A DNA stretch of 64,000 bases, from positions 1 through 64,000 of the forward strand of contig NZ_JAPDRJ010000007.1 in NCBI RefSeq assembly GCF_040706535.1. Direction: 5' to 3'. Within the stretch, counting starts at the first letter, position 1. Each line of letters opens with the position of its first letter. Source of the stretch: Lentisalinibacter orientalis (GTDB lineage: Bacteria > Pseudomonadota > Gammaproteobacteria > Steroidobacterales > Woeseiaceae). The notes under the pieces were generated by a model. The model saw only the letters and a program-made list of their open reading frames with translations, searched no databases and was not told the origin of the DNA. This document shows, one piece after another, positions 17,718 through 25,833 of the stretch. A program made the position numbers and the translations under genes.

Positions 17718-18536
17718 TCAAGGCCGGTAAAGCCCTTGGGCGCATCCGGTACCAAATCGGGAAATCGGTTCGTAGAGGAGATTCTGCAGTGGAGTGCCTT
17801 CGAAAGCCGCTGCCAATATCACCCATGCACGGATTTCCCCCGCCGATGAACCTGCCGCCTCTATTCGTTCTTCGGGCATATTGACCACAGCCTCCAAGTC
17901 TGGCTTTTCTAGCAGGCGCAGAAAGTTCATATCGAACGCTTCGTCAATGTAGCCCATTCGGAAGTCGCCCGGGGAATGCGATAACCCACCGCACGCGACG
18001 ATAGCCACGTTCACGTGCTCCGGCCACGCCGTAACAGCATCTCGCAGACTTCTGCCTACCTCACGACATCGGCGTAGAGTGGGGTAAGGCGGAATAGAGG
18101 TATTGACGAATATCGGTACTATCGACATATCCGCTGAGGGGTCCAGGAAATGCAATGGAACCATGATTCCGTGATCCAGATCCCACTCTTCCACACGCGC
18201 CCAGTCGATCTGGCCAGCCAGCCCCGTCTCCAGAATGACACGCGATAGGGACGGCGTGCCTCGCGCGACGCGTTTCTCTATTGGAAGCTCCTCGACCGGT
18301 CCCCAGTAGGAGTCTGCCATCCCCACGGCGAACGCCGGCATATTGTCGAGAAAGAACTTATTGATGTGCTCCCCTGAGACGACGACCAGTACATCTACTG
18401 CTTGATCGTGGATTCCCTCGCGGAGCCGGGTGAAGCCGGCCCGAAATCTCGCAATGCGTTCCGTCTCTTCCCCGGTCGGCTCATTCAGAACCATTGCGAG
18501 ATGAGACGTGGCGGCGCCGAAAACTAGATTTGCCAT
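17718..18536 (-). CDS. Class III extradiol ring-cleavage dioxygenase, catalytic (LigB/CarBb-type) subunit
   Basis: 272 residues. The iron ligands of LigB-type enzymes are recognisable: His12 (TSHLAM), His57 (SGEHINKFF) and Glu234 (GEIRAW); His187 (GGLSHSPGDF) matches the acid/base His. The enzyme cleaves a catechol next to its hydroxyls (meta cleavage) using Fe(II) and O2. It follows the small LigA-type subunit by 2 bases, forming the heterotetramer arrangement known from LigAB, CarBaBb and 2-aminophenol dioxygenases. Context (CarAa-like oxygenase and C-C hydrolase upstream) favours a 2,3-dihydroxybiaryl-like substrate. The active site looks complete. Confidence 0.94.
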   Translation of the reverse strand: MANLVFGAATSHLAMVLNEPTGEETERIARFRAGFTRLREGIHDQAVDVLVVVSGEHINKFFLDNMPAFAVGMADSYWGPVEELPIEKRVARGTPSLSRVILETGLAGQIDWARVEEWDLDHGIMVPLHFLDPSADMSIVPIFVNTSIPPYPTLRRCREVGRSLRDAVTAWPEHVNVAIVACGGLSHSPGDFRMGYIDEAFDMNFLRLLEKPDLEAVVNMPEERIEAAGSSAGEIRAWVILAAAFEGTPLQNLLYEPISRFGTGCAQGLYRP

Positions 18537-18538
18537 CC

Positions 18539-18817
18539 TCAGCTTCGCTCGTCGCCGGTCGCGCTAACCACCGTCCGAACCATCCGGTCACGGAATTCGC
18601 TCACGGGATGACCACACAGTCGGAAATAGCGAAACACCAGGTTCGGCAATAGGCCGAGCTTGCGCAATTCCCCGAACTGCTGCGCCAGCAGCGCCCGCCT
18701 TTCCTCTTCAGTCAAAGAATAATCGCGTAGGAACTCATCGAGATTCGCGAGCAGATGCTCGCGATCTACCCGCTTGGTGAGTTCGAACACGACTTTGTTC
18801 AGCTGATATTCGCTCAC
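18539..18817 (-). CDS. Extradiol dioxygenase small subunit (LigA/CarBa type)
   Basis: 92 residues, all helical in appearance, matching the LigA-like alpha subunit that covers the active site of class III extradiol dioxygenases. The conserved pattern includes LDEFLRDYSLTEEERRALLAQQFGELRKLGLLPNLVFRYFRLCGH. The size equals that of CarBa (about 90 residues) rather than the longer LigA of protocatechuate 4,5-dioxygenase. The start is GTG with GGAG nine bases upstream. It lies 15 bases after the hydrolase gene and 2 bases before the catalytic subunit, so stoichiometric synthesis is likely. Confidence 0.88.
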   Translation of the reverse strand: MSEYQLNKVVFELTKRVDREHLLANLDEFLRDYSLTEEERRALLAQQFGELRKLGLLPNLVFRYFRLCGHPVSEFRDRMVRTVVSATGDERS

Positions 18818-18832
18818 AAATTCTCCACGAAT

Positions 18833-19666
18833 TCAGCGCTTCAGGAAGGCGAGCGACAATTCATTGAACTCGTCTGCTCTCTCTATCTGAGCCCAGTGCC
18901 CGCACCGCGGAAATATGTGCAATCGCGAATTCTGGAGCAGCTTGAGCTGGATCAAACCGCTGTCAAGAGAAGAGAAACGATCTTCGCTGCCCCAGATCAT
19001 AAGTGTCTCCGCTTCCACCTTCCGCAACTCATGAGCCACTTCTTCCCGCGGAGGATGATGTTTGGTCCATAACTCCACTGTCTCCGGCCGTGCGCTCATC
19101 TCGTAACGCTCCTTGACGATCTCCGGAGATATATGCCGTTGATCATAAACGAGGGTGCGTAATATTCGCTCCATCTTCTCCATTGATGGGCCCTCGTCGT
19201 TGTAGTAGTCAATGATCAGCTTGATGCCTTCCTGGGGACGGGGTTGAAAAAAACTCAATGGTGCCGCCGCATTGTTACCCACCGCAATATGCTTCTTTAC
19301 CCGTTCGGGCGAATCAATGCAGAGGCGCATGATGCTCTGCGCACCGATCGAATTGCCAATGAAGTCGGCCTGCTCTATACCGAGCTCATCCATGAACGCT
19401 GCTACTATCCGAGCGGTGAAGCTGAGGCGACCCTCTGTCTCGTTGACGACCATCTCACTGCGGCCGAACTGAGGCATATCGATGATCAACATTCGAAACT
19501 CACTCGCGATCGCATCAATGTTTTTCGAAAAATTGCTCCACCCGGCCGCGCCGGGACCACCGCCGTGCAGGCAGATCACCGGCTCCCCTGCGCCGACGTC
19601 ATGGTAGTGCAGCTTTACTCCGCCGGCGTTTACGAACTTACTGGTCGCCTCTTCCGTATACGTCAT
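18833..19666 (-). CDS. Meta-cleavage-product C-C hydrolase (CarC/BphD/MhpC family)
   Basis: 277 residues, an alpha/beta hydrolase with an intact triad: Ser106 in GNSIGA, Asp229 in WGSEDRF and His257 in PRCGHW. The HGGGPGAAGWSNF oxyanion region is diagnostic of hydrolases that split the carbon-carbon bond of meta-cleavage products. The reaction releases 2-hydroxypenta-2,4-dienoate (or a substituted form), the substrate of the hydratase encoded at 31203-31991, plus a carboxylic acid. Its ATG overlaps the Rieske stop as ATGA, so the two are translationally coupled. Confidence 0.92.
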   Translation of the reverse strand: MTYTEEATSKFVNAGGVKLHYHDVGAGEPVICLHGGGPGAAGWSNFSKNIDAIASEFRMLIIDMPQFGRSEMVVNETEGRLSFTARIVAAFMDELGIEQADFIGNSIGAQSIMRLCIDSPERVKKHIAVGNNAAAPLSFFQPRPQEGIKLIIDYYNDEGPSMEKMERILRTLVYDQRHISPEIVKERYEMSARPETVELWTKHHPPREEVAHELRKVEAETLMIWGSEDRFSSLDSGLIQLKLLQNSRLHIFPRCGHWAQIERADEFNELSLAFLKR

Positions 19667-20778
19667 TTTTGCCCCTCAGTCTCCGGATCTAATCTGGCGT
19701 TTTTCTCTACGAAACGCCGCCAACTCACAATCGATTGGTCCGGCCGATAAAGTATCTCCGGCGGTGTTTCCATTCCCTCAACCATCCAGGCATCTTGGTT
19801 GTTGAATTGCGTGTGAAAGAAAGGTTTGATGTACAAAGCGTACTTCATCTTTAGCCAGAGCGCTCCCACGCCTCCAGTACGCTTGACGATGAATTGAAGG
19901 TAACGATGATTTCCTTCCGTAGTCGGCACATACCACTCATAGTGAGCCCAGTTGGCGTATTGCACGCGGAGGGTGCCAGGTAACCGAATCCGAATCCCTC
20001 TGGCGCCTGGTCGCCAGCGCCAGAAATTGCGTTTCGGCCAACGCCCGAGGCCCGGGTACTCACCCTCCCACCCAAGCTCCTTGACCGTCCGGGTGAGCCA
20101 CTTGCTGTTCTCGTCTACCACCGGTTCCGAATAGCCCCAGGCAGGCGCGCGTCTCCAAAACGTCCAAACTCCCCTGCGGTGCAGATATTTCACGTGCCCT
20201 TCGTCATAGCCGTTCTCTGCAGCGTGTCGCCAGTCACCAGGTCGCTCTGTAACACGACCGACAATCCTGGCGTCTTTAGCCAGAAACTCCTCCGGTATAT
20301 CTTCGGATAGCGGGTGTGGATCCCCATCTCCCAAAAACACCCAGATGAGACCGCCTAGCTCTTTGACTGGGTACGTGCGCACACTGACGTCGGCCTTAGC
20401 GACCCTTGAATCTGGCCCGTCAGTCAGGGCAGCGACCACCTTGCCGGATTCCAATTCGTAGACCCAGCCGTGGTACGGACAGCTAATAGTTCCCGCAAAG
20501 TCGCAAAAACTGCCATCGAGCGGGACGCCTCGATGAGCACAGCGATTTTCGATTGCGTAGGCTTTGCCCTCGCTGCGGAAGAACGCGATCCGTCGGCCCA
20601 ATAACGTGATGCCTTGGCCCTTGCTCTCTTTCAGCGAGCGGCCGAACATGACCGGATACCAATATTCTCTAAAACCAAGCGCTGCCGAATCGTAACGCGG
20701 GAAACGGGTTCTTCCTTTCTTGAACCCTGTTACCTGGTGCTCGTACAGCTCTTCTTCGTCCAGAACCGGCTGCGACAT
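19663..20778 (-). CDS. Rieske oxygenase, CarAa-like (angular dioxygenase family)
   Basis: 371 residues from ATG 20778, chosen for its strong GGGAGGAT ribosome binding site. The Rieske cluster ligands are Cys80-x-His82 and Cys100-xx-His103. The mononuclear iron site is ENGYDEGHVKYLH (His195, His200) with a distal Asp in FNNQDAWM. Segments such as LGFREYWYPVMF, VFLGDGDPHPLSEDIPEEFL and FNNQDAWM correspond closely to those I recall from carbazole 1,9a-dioxygenase CarAa, itself about 384 residues and an alpha-only enzyme. No beta-subunit gene follows, as expected for that type. It likely makes the catechol-like substrate for the LigAB-type enzyme. A separate ferredoxin is needed but not found. 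Confidence 0.93.
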   Translation of the reverse strand: MSQPVLDEEELYEHQVTGFKKGRTRFPRYDSAALGFREYWYPVMFGRSLKESKGQGITLLGRRIAFFRSEGKAYAIENRCAHRGVPLDGSFCDFAGTISCPYHGWVYELESGKVVAALTDGPDSRVAKADVSVRTYPVKELGGLIWVFLGDGDPHPLSEDIPEEFLAKDARIVGRVTERPGDWRHAAENGYDEGHVKYLHRRGVWTFWRRAPAWGYSEPVVDENSKWLTRTVKELGWEGEYPGLGRWPKRNFWRWRPGARGIRIRLPGTLRVQYANWAHYEWYVPTTEGNHRYLQFIVKRTGGVGALWLKMKYALYIKPFFHTQFNNQDAWMVEGMETPPEILYRPDQSIVSWRRFVEKNARLDPETEGQK

Positions 20779-20794
20779 ATATCCTCCCGAGATC

Positions 20795-22096
20795 TCAGTG
20801 ATTCGCCACACACAAAGTGAGCGCCGCATGGATGAGCGTCCGACATAGCGTTTCCAGACTGCTCAAATGAGCTTCACCCATGGAGAACTGCCCAGAGTAC
20901 TCTAGCGGGTGTGGTGGGGGAGGCATGCCGACACGCGCGGTCGGCACTCCCCAGAGACGCAATACATTCGCTTCAGTCGCCCCGCTACCGCCCTTGGGCG
21001 CCTCGTAGCCCTTCTCATTCGCATACTCCCACGCGGCAATGGTGGCCTTTACGACCGAATCGTTGGCGTCCGTATGGCTGCCCGGAATTCCGAACAGCAT
21101 CTCCGGTACGATCTCTATGTCACCCAATTCCTCAGCAATCTTGCTCACCGCCTGCTCGACCTCGCGTCGCACTTGTTGCAGACTCGTCCGGGGACTGACG
21201 CGAAGGTCTATATAGAGATCACACCACTCTCCAATGAAGGTTGGCTTGTACTGCCACCCTGAGCGCACTGCCCCGATGCTCCCTTGGGGAGCGACGGATC
21301 CGGATCGATGTCGTTCAGAGTACTCGCTAAACCAGTTCTCGAGCCTTTCCACCACTCGAGCTGCCTCGATGATCGGATTCCGGTGCTTGACGACATGCCT
21401 CGTGCCTGCATAACCGAGGATCCCCCGCACACGAATCCGGAACCAGGTGACACCGACCTCCTCAAATGCCACCGGACCGGGTTTGGCCACAATCGCCCGG
21501 TCCGGTATCCCGCCGTATTGGAGTAAGCGATGACAACCGATTCCATGCCCTACCTCGATATCTGGTGGCTGGGATGGTCGCGGTGCCGTTGGCATACCGC
21601 CTCCGCACATCCCCAGACTCAGATCCCCTGCTAGCCCGATATTGGCTCGGCGCAGAGCGACTGCCGCCATGACGGCGCTCGCCGCATGGCCCTTCGGGTT
21701 GTGTGCGCCAAGTCCAGATACGACATTATCGACAAGTCGTGCCTTCGGAATCTGATCCTGTCGTTTTTCGAGATCGATATTGTCACCGTCCTCCGCGGGG
21801 TCACCGCTGAAGGCCGTGTCGATCGGCGAGTAGAAGAGGAGGCTCTGGCCGTCGCCGCCACCTCGAATCCTGCCAATGGCATTGGCCTGATTCTCGCCAA
21901 TCGCTTGCACTGTGGCTTCGATATCATTTTGGCGCATGTGGTCAACTAGGAAATGAGCCAAGGGCAGTTCATCGCCCGAGGGACTCGGGATATCGACCAT
22001 TCCCATTAGCAGTTCTATCAACTCTTGGGGGCGAACGGTCTGCCAAACGCGTTCGGCCAGCTCATCCACCTCCTGTCTCTTTACCCTGTCTGTCAT
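20795..22096 (-). CDS. M20 family-like protein lacking zinc ligands
   Basis: 433 residues from ATG 22096, chosen because it follows the SDR stop by 22 bases with GGA upstream; longer in-frame starts overlap the SDR gene. The M20 fold is recognisable (LIELLMGMVDIPSPSGDE, SGLGAHNPKGHAA, a central insert ending HTDAND). The expected metal residues are replaced: HxD reads P-I-D (FYSPIDTAF), GxGxxDxKG reads GLGAHNPKG and the EE pair reads C-G (GMCGGGMPTA). It is therefore unlikely to be an ordinary zinc peptidase. It may bind a pathway amide or have a different mechanism. It stands between the SDR and the Rieske gene in the ring-cleavage operon. Confidence 0.83.
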   Translation of the reverse strand: MTDRVKRQEVDELAERVWQTVRPQELIELLMGMVDIPSPSGDELPLAHFLVDHMRQNDIEATVQAIGENQANAIGRIRGGGDGQSLLFYSPIDTAFSGDPAEDGDNIDLEKRQDQIPKARLVDNVVSGLGAHNPKGHAASAVMAAVALRRANIGLAGDLSLGMCGGGMPTAPRPSQPPDIEVGHGIGCHRLLQYGGIPDRAIVAKPGPVAFEEVGVTWFRIRVRGILGYAGTRHVVKHRNPIIEAARVVERLENWFSEYSERHRSGSVAPQGSIGAVRSGWQYKPTFIGEWCDLYIDLRVSPRTSLQQVRREVEQAVSKIAEELGDIEIVPEMLFGIPGSHTDANDSVVKATIAAWEYANEKGYEAPKGGSGATEANVLRLWGVPTARVGMPPPPHPLEYSGQFSMGEAHLSSLETLCRTLIHAALTLCVANH

Positions 22097-22118
22097 TATT
22101 TCCGTCCGGACCTTGGTG

Positions 22119-22880
22119 TCAGTCCATAACAAGTCCGCCATTGATCTCCAGGACCTCTCCAGTGATATACGCTGCACCTTCACTGGCGAGCAGTGCCACA
22201 GCCGGGCCGATATCTTCTGGCTTGCCAATCCGTCCAACCGGGATCTTCGCCTTTAAACGTTCCATGAGATCGGGACTAGTATTCGCATGCATATCCGTAG
22301 CGATAACACCCGGGGCGACGGCATTCACGGTTACGCCGTGAGCGGCTAGCTCCTTGGCTAACGTACGCGTCAAGCTACTAATCGCTGCCTTCGCAGCTGC
22401 ATAGCCAGCAATCCCGGGGTTTCCACCGGTACGAGCCGCACTGGAAGAGAGATTAATGATGCGTCCTAGTCCCTTGGATTTCATACCTGGCAAAGCGCGC
22501 TGCGTGCAGAGATAAACGCCATTCAGGTTGTCCATCAGCACACGCTGAAAATCGCTCAGACTCATGTCCTCGAACAACATACGTGGCCCGGTAACGCCAG
22601 CGTTGTTCACCAAGATATCTACCGTCCCCAGAGACTGCTCGACGGCGCGAAACATTTGATCTACCTGCGCCGAATCCCTAACGTCAGCCTGGACACACAT
22701 GGCCCCCGACTTCTTGCCAGATTGTCGCGCAACCTGGGCTGCGGTCTCCTGCGCCGCTATCTCCGACGCGCGATAGTTGACGACTACCTCAGCACCCGCG
22801 CAGGCGAGATCCACGGCGATTTGCCGGCCAATACCGCGGCCTCCTCCAGTCACCAGAGCAACTTTCCCGACGAGGTTCAC
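22119..22880 (-). CDS. Short-chain dehydrogenase/reductase (FabG-like)
   Basis: 253 residues of a classical SDR. The cofactor motif is TGGGRGIGRQI, the structural motif NNAG is present, the catalytic Ser is in INLSSSAARTG, and Tyr/Lys are in GYAAAKAAI. The family resembles 3-oxoacyl-ACP reductases and cis-dihydrodiol or alcohol dehydrogenases. In this operon it could oxidise a dihydrodiol or an alcohol intermediate, but angular dioxygenation by CarAa-like enzymes does not require a dihydrodiol dehydrogenase, so the role is open. The start is GTG with GGAA upstream; it lies 16 bases after the second amidohydrolase gene. Confidence 0.92.
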   Translation of the reverse strand: MNLVGKVALVTGGGRGIGRQIAVDLACAGAEVVVNYRASEIAAQETAAQVARQSGKKSGAMCVQADVRDSAQVDQMFRAVEQSLGTVDILVNNAGVTGPRMLFEDMSLSDFQRVLMDNLNGVYLCTQRALPGMKSKGLGRIINLSSSAARTGGNPGIAGYAAAKAAISSLTRTLAKELAAHGVTVNAVAPGVIATDMHANTSPDLMERLKAKIPVGRIGKPEDIGPAVALLASEGAAYITGEVLEINGGLVMD

Positions 22881-22896
22881 TGGTCGTTTCCGCGCT

Positions 22897-24318
22897 TCAC
22901 TCTGAGGGATCCCCGCAATCGCACGGTTTGTAGACGATCCCCTCCTTCATAACGAATGCCACATCCTCCAGAGCGCGGATATCTTCTAGCGGATTGCGCT
23001 TCACTGCGATTATGTCAGCGGACTTGCCTTCAACGATGGATCCGGTAACTGCTTCTACGCCGAGGAGATCTGCGGCATTCAGCGTTGCCATCTTGATCGC
23101 ATCCATTGGCTGGACACCCGCCTCAACAAGCAACGCAAACTCCTCAGCGTTACGTCCATGCGGGCTTATAGCGGAGTCCGTACCGAATGCCATCTTTACC
23201 CCCTCACGATAGGCCATCCTGACCTGATCTCGCTTCGTCGCGCTCCGGTTCTTGCTCTTCTCCCTGACTGCCTCCGGCAAGGACGAGTCATTGGCCACGC
23301 GCTCAGCGGCGGCCTTCTGTGCCAAAAGAGTCGGCACCAGAAAGACACCTTTCTCTCGAAAAAGCTTGGCTGTTCTTTCGTCCATGAAGGTGCCATGTTC
23401 AATAGAATCCACACCCAGTCGCAATGCTGTTTCGATACCATTCTTTCCGTGGGCATGAGCGGCGACCTTGCGGCCAAGGGCATGTGCCGTCTCTACTACC
23501 GCAGATATTTCGTCATCGGTCATCTGCTGATCCAGACCCGCGTTGATCTCGCTCGTCACACCACCTGTCACGGCGATCTTGATGAAGTCTGCGCCTCGCT
23601 TGACCATGTAACGGGTGGCCTTCCTGCATTCATCTGCGCCATCGCAAAGGCTGGGTGGGCGCAATAACTTCAGGATGTCCGGCCGATAACCAAGAAAGTC
23701 GCCATGCCCAGCCGTCGGACCGATTCCTTGACCGGCGACTAATAGCCTGGGGCCCGCAACCTTTCCGTCGGCAATGCCATCACGAAGGGCGAACACTGCC
23801 TCGAAATCATTTCCGCGGAAACCCGCTGTATCGCGTACGGTTGTGAAACCCGCCAATAACGTCGTTCTGGCATTCATCACGCCGCTGATGACCTGATCAT
23901 GCCCACTCTGCACCACTCTCCGGAGCTTAAACCCGGGACCGGACTCCGAGGTTATGTGCACATGCGCATCAATGAGGCCAGGCAACACGAAATGTTCCCT
24001 AAGATCCAGGACGCGCACGTCCGTCGGCACGTGCGCTATCTGTCGCGGATCCCTATAGCCCGTTTCAACGGATACGACCTCTCCGTCCAGCACCACGATT
24101 GTTCTCTCTCGAGCGACGGCTTCGCCCGGCGTTGCGAGAAGGTGGCCCGCATGGATGATGTAGTCATCGTGCTTCGTCCACTCGGCCCGCACGTTACCCG
24201 CGACAATCGATCCGAAGAAAATGAGCAACGCACCAGTTATGACCCGGGCGCGTAGACTGAGTTGACACCGATGGGCGCGGGGTGCGCCCGCAGCACCGAC
24301 TGCAAATCGGCCAGTCAC
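22897..24318 (-). CDS. Secreted metal-dependent amidohydrolase (copy 2 of tandem pair)
   Basis: 473 residues of the imidazolonepropionase-like amidohydrolase group, with an N-terminal membrane/signal segment (ITGALLIFFGSIVAG near 27-41). Metal ligands appear intact: HVH in IDAHVHIT, the carboxylated Lys in FIKIAVTGG, His in AAHAHGK and IEHG, and the catalytic Asp in FGTDSAI. Relatives include dipeptidases and bulky aromatic amide hydrolases such as bacterial ochratoxin hydrolases, so cleavage of an amide-linked aromatic outside the cytoplasm is plausible. Its GTG start overlaps the upstream stop by four bases (GTGA), coupling the two paralogues. Confidence 0.9.
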   Translation of the reverse strand: MTGRFAVGAAGAPRAHRCQLSLRARVITGALLIFFGSIVAGNVRAEWTKHDDYIIHAGHLLATPGEAVARERTIVVLDGEVVSVETGYRDPRQIAHVPTDVRVLDLREHFVLPGLIDAHVHITSESGPGFKLRRVVQSGHDQVISGVMNARTTLLAGFTTVRDTAGFRGNDFEAVFALRDGIADGKVAGPRLLVAGQGIGPTAGHGDFLGYRPDILKLLRPPSLCDGADECRKATRYMVKRGADFIKIAVTGGVTSEINAGLDQQMTDDEISAVVETAHALGRKVAAHAHGKNGIETALRLGVDSIEHGTFMDERTAKLFREKGVFLVPTLLAQKAAAERVANDSSLPEAVREKSKNRSATKRDQVRMAYREGVKMAFGTDSAISPHGRNAEEFALLVEAGVQPMDAIKMATLNAADLLGVEAVTGSIVEGKSADIIAVKRNPLEDIRALEDVAFVMKEGIVYKPCDCGDPSE

Positions 24319-25751
24319 CGGACTAGCTCTCGGCCCGCTATTTTGTAGGCAATGCCTTCTCGCATAACGAAATCGACATCTTCGAGCAATCGAACATCCT
24401 CCAGCGGATTGCCTTCAACGGCGATAATATCGGCCCACATACCCTCCTCGAGCCTTCCGACCTGATCGGATAGTCCGAGATTCGCGGCCGCATGCACTGT
24501 CGCCGTCATGATTGCCTCTTCCGGCGACATGCCAACTCGCTCGACGAGCAAGGCAAATTCCCCGGCATTCTGCCCATGAGGCGTGATAGCGGAATCTGTG
24601 CCGAAGGCGATCTTGACGCCCGCCTTATGCGCAAGGCGAACAGATTCGAACCACTTGGCTACGATCGGCGCAAGGGACGGTCCCTCTGAGGCGCTAACGT
24701 TCCTTGCCGATCCAGGGAGTCGGTTCGAGGATGCGCGCTCAAAGGTTGTAGTGACGAGCAGCGTGGGCACCAGATAGACATCATTGTCCACCATCATCCG
24801 GACCGCTTCGGCATCGAGCACTCTTCCGTGCTCAATTGCGTCGGTACCCGCCCGAATAGCCGCTTTGGCGCCCTCAAGACCAGTTGCGTGAGCGGTAACC
24901 CGTCGCCCGAAACGATGCGCCGTTTGGACGACAGCCTCCAACTCATCTGGAAACATGTGCATCTGATCTCCCAGTGACTCACTTCCAGTGGCCCACCCGG
25001 TAGGCACCATCTTGATAAAGTCTGCTCCCCGTTTTACCAAATAACGCACTGCGTCGCGGCACTGGTAGGGGCCAGAGCACATCGAGCGCGCCTCGAAGAG
25101 ATCCATTACCTCGTGTCTGTAGCCGAGAAAATCACCTTGAGAGGCAAGCGAACCGACGCCCTGACCCGCGACAAGCAAGCGCGGACCCGGGATCTTCCCT
25201 GCGCGTATCCCATCACGCAGAGCGAACACTGAGTCAAAACTATCACCCCGAAATCCAGCGGGGTCCCGCACGGTCGTGAAACCGGCTAGAAGAGTTACTT
25301 TCGCGTTATAGGCGCCCCAAATCGCGCGGTGCGCGTCGGACTGTGTCACACGATCCAACTGGAAGGAGGAAGATGGCGTACTGGTAATGTGAACATGCGA
25401 ATCGATCAAACCTGGTAGAACGAATCGCGTAGAAAGATCGATTACGTCAGCACCATCGCGTCCCGCATCGGCGGGCGAGATGTACCCATCCTCTATCGCT
25501 GCTATTCGCCCGTCCTCCACAATAATGGTTTGCTGTTCTCGAACACCCTCTCCCGGTACCGACAGCAAACGACCCACGTGGATCACCAGAGAATCTGCAC
25601 GAGCCGAAACCGCCGCAGCCGGCTCATCGGATGAATGCGCCCCAGCGACTGACGCCCCCATCAATGCTAGCAATAACGGGACGACAACCACCCGCCGCCT
25701 CCGGCCAAACGGCACCGAGAAGACCGCCGCCGGGTACTTATAGGCTGTCAT
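24315..25751 (-). CDS. Secreted metal-dependent amidohydrolase (copy 1 of tandem pair)
   Basis: 478 residues, clearly paralogous to the downstream gene throughout (shared LAGFTTVRD.AGFRG.SF, ALRDGI, GPRLLVAGQG). A signal peptide (VVVVPLLLALMGASVAGAHS) points to export. Metal and catalytic positions are present: IDSHVHIT, FIKMVPTG, TAHATG, IEHG and FGTDSAI. It differs from copy 2 most near the carboxylated Lys (PTGWATG versus VTGGVTS), hinting at different substrate choice. ATG 25751 is preferred over GTG 25766 because GGAG lies nine bases upstream. It follows the TonB receptor gene in the operon, suggesting periplasmic processing of the imported compound. Confidence 0.9.
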   Translation of the reverse strand: MTAYKYPAAVFSVPFGRRRRVVVVPLLLALMGASVAGAHSSDEPAAAVSARADSLVIHVGRLLSVPGEGVREQQTIIVEDGRIAAIEDGYISPADAGRDGADVIDLSTRFVLPGLIDSHVHITSTPSSSFQLDRVTQSDAHRAIWGAYNAKVTLLAGFTTVRDPAGFRGDSFDSVFALRDGIRAGKIPGPRLLVAGQGVGSLASQGDFLGYRHEVMDLFEARSMCSGPYQCRDAVRYLVKRGADFIKMVPTGWATGSESLGDQMHMFPDELEAVVQTAHRFGRRVTAHATGLEGAKAAIRAGTDAIEHGRVLDAEAVRMMVDNDVYLVPTLLVTTTFERASSNRLPGSARNVSASEGPSLAPIVAKWFESVRLAHKAGVKIAFGTDSAITPHGQNAGEFALLVERVGMSPEEAIMTATVHAAANLGLSDQVGRLEEGMWADIIAVEGNPLEDVRLLEDVDFVMREGIAYKIAGRELVR

Positions 25752-25833
25752 GAGATGTCTCCACACGAGTTGACTTTGCCGTATTCGCCGCCCGCTGCCG
25801 TGTACGCAACGGCGTGCGGACCAGTGGCAACAC

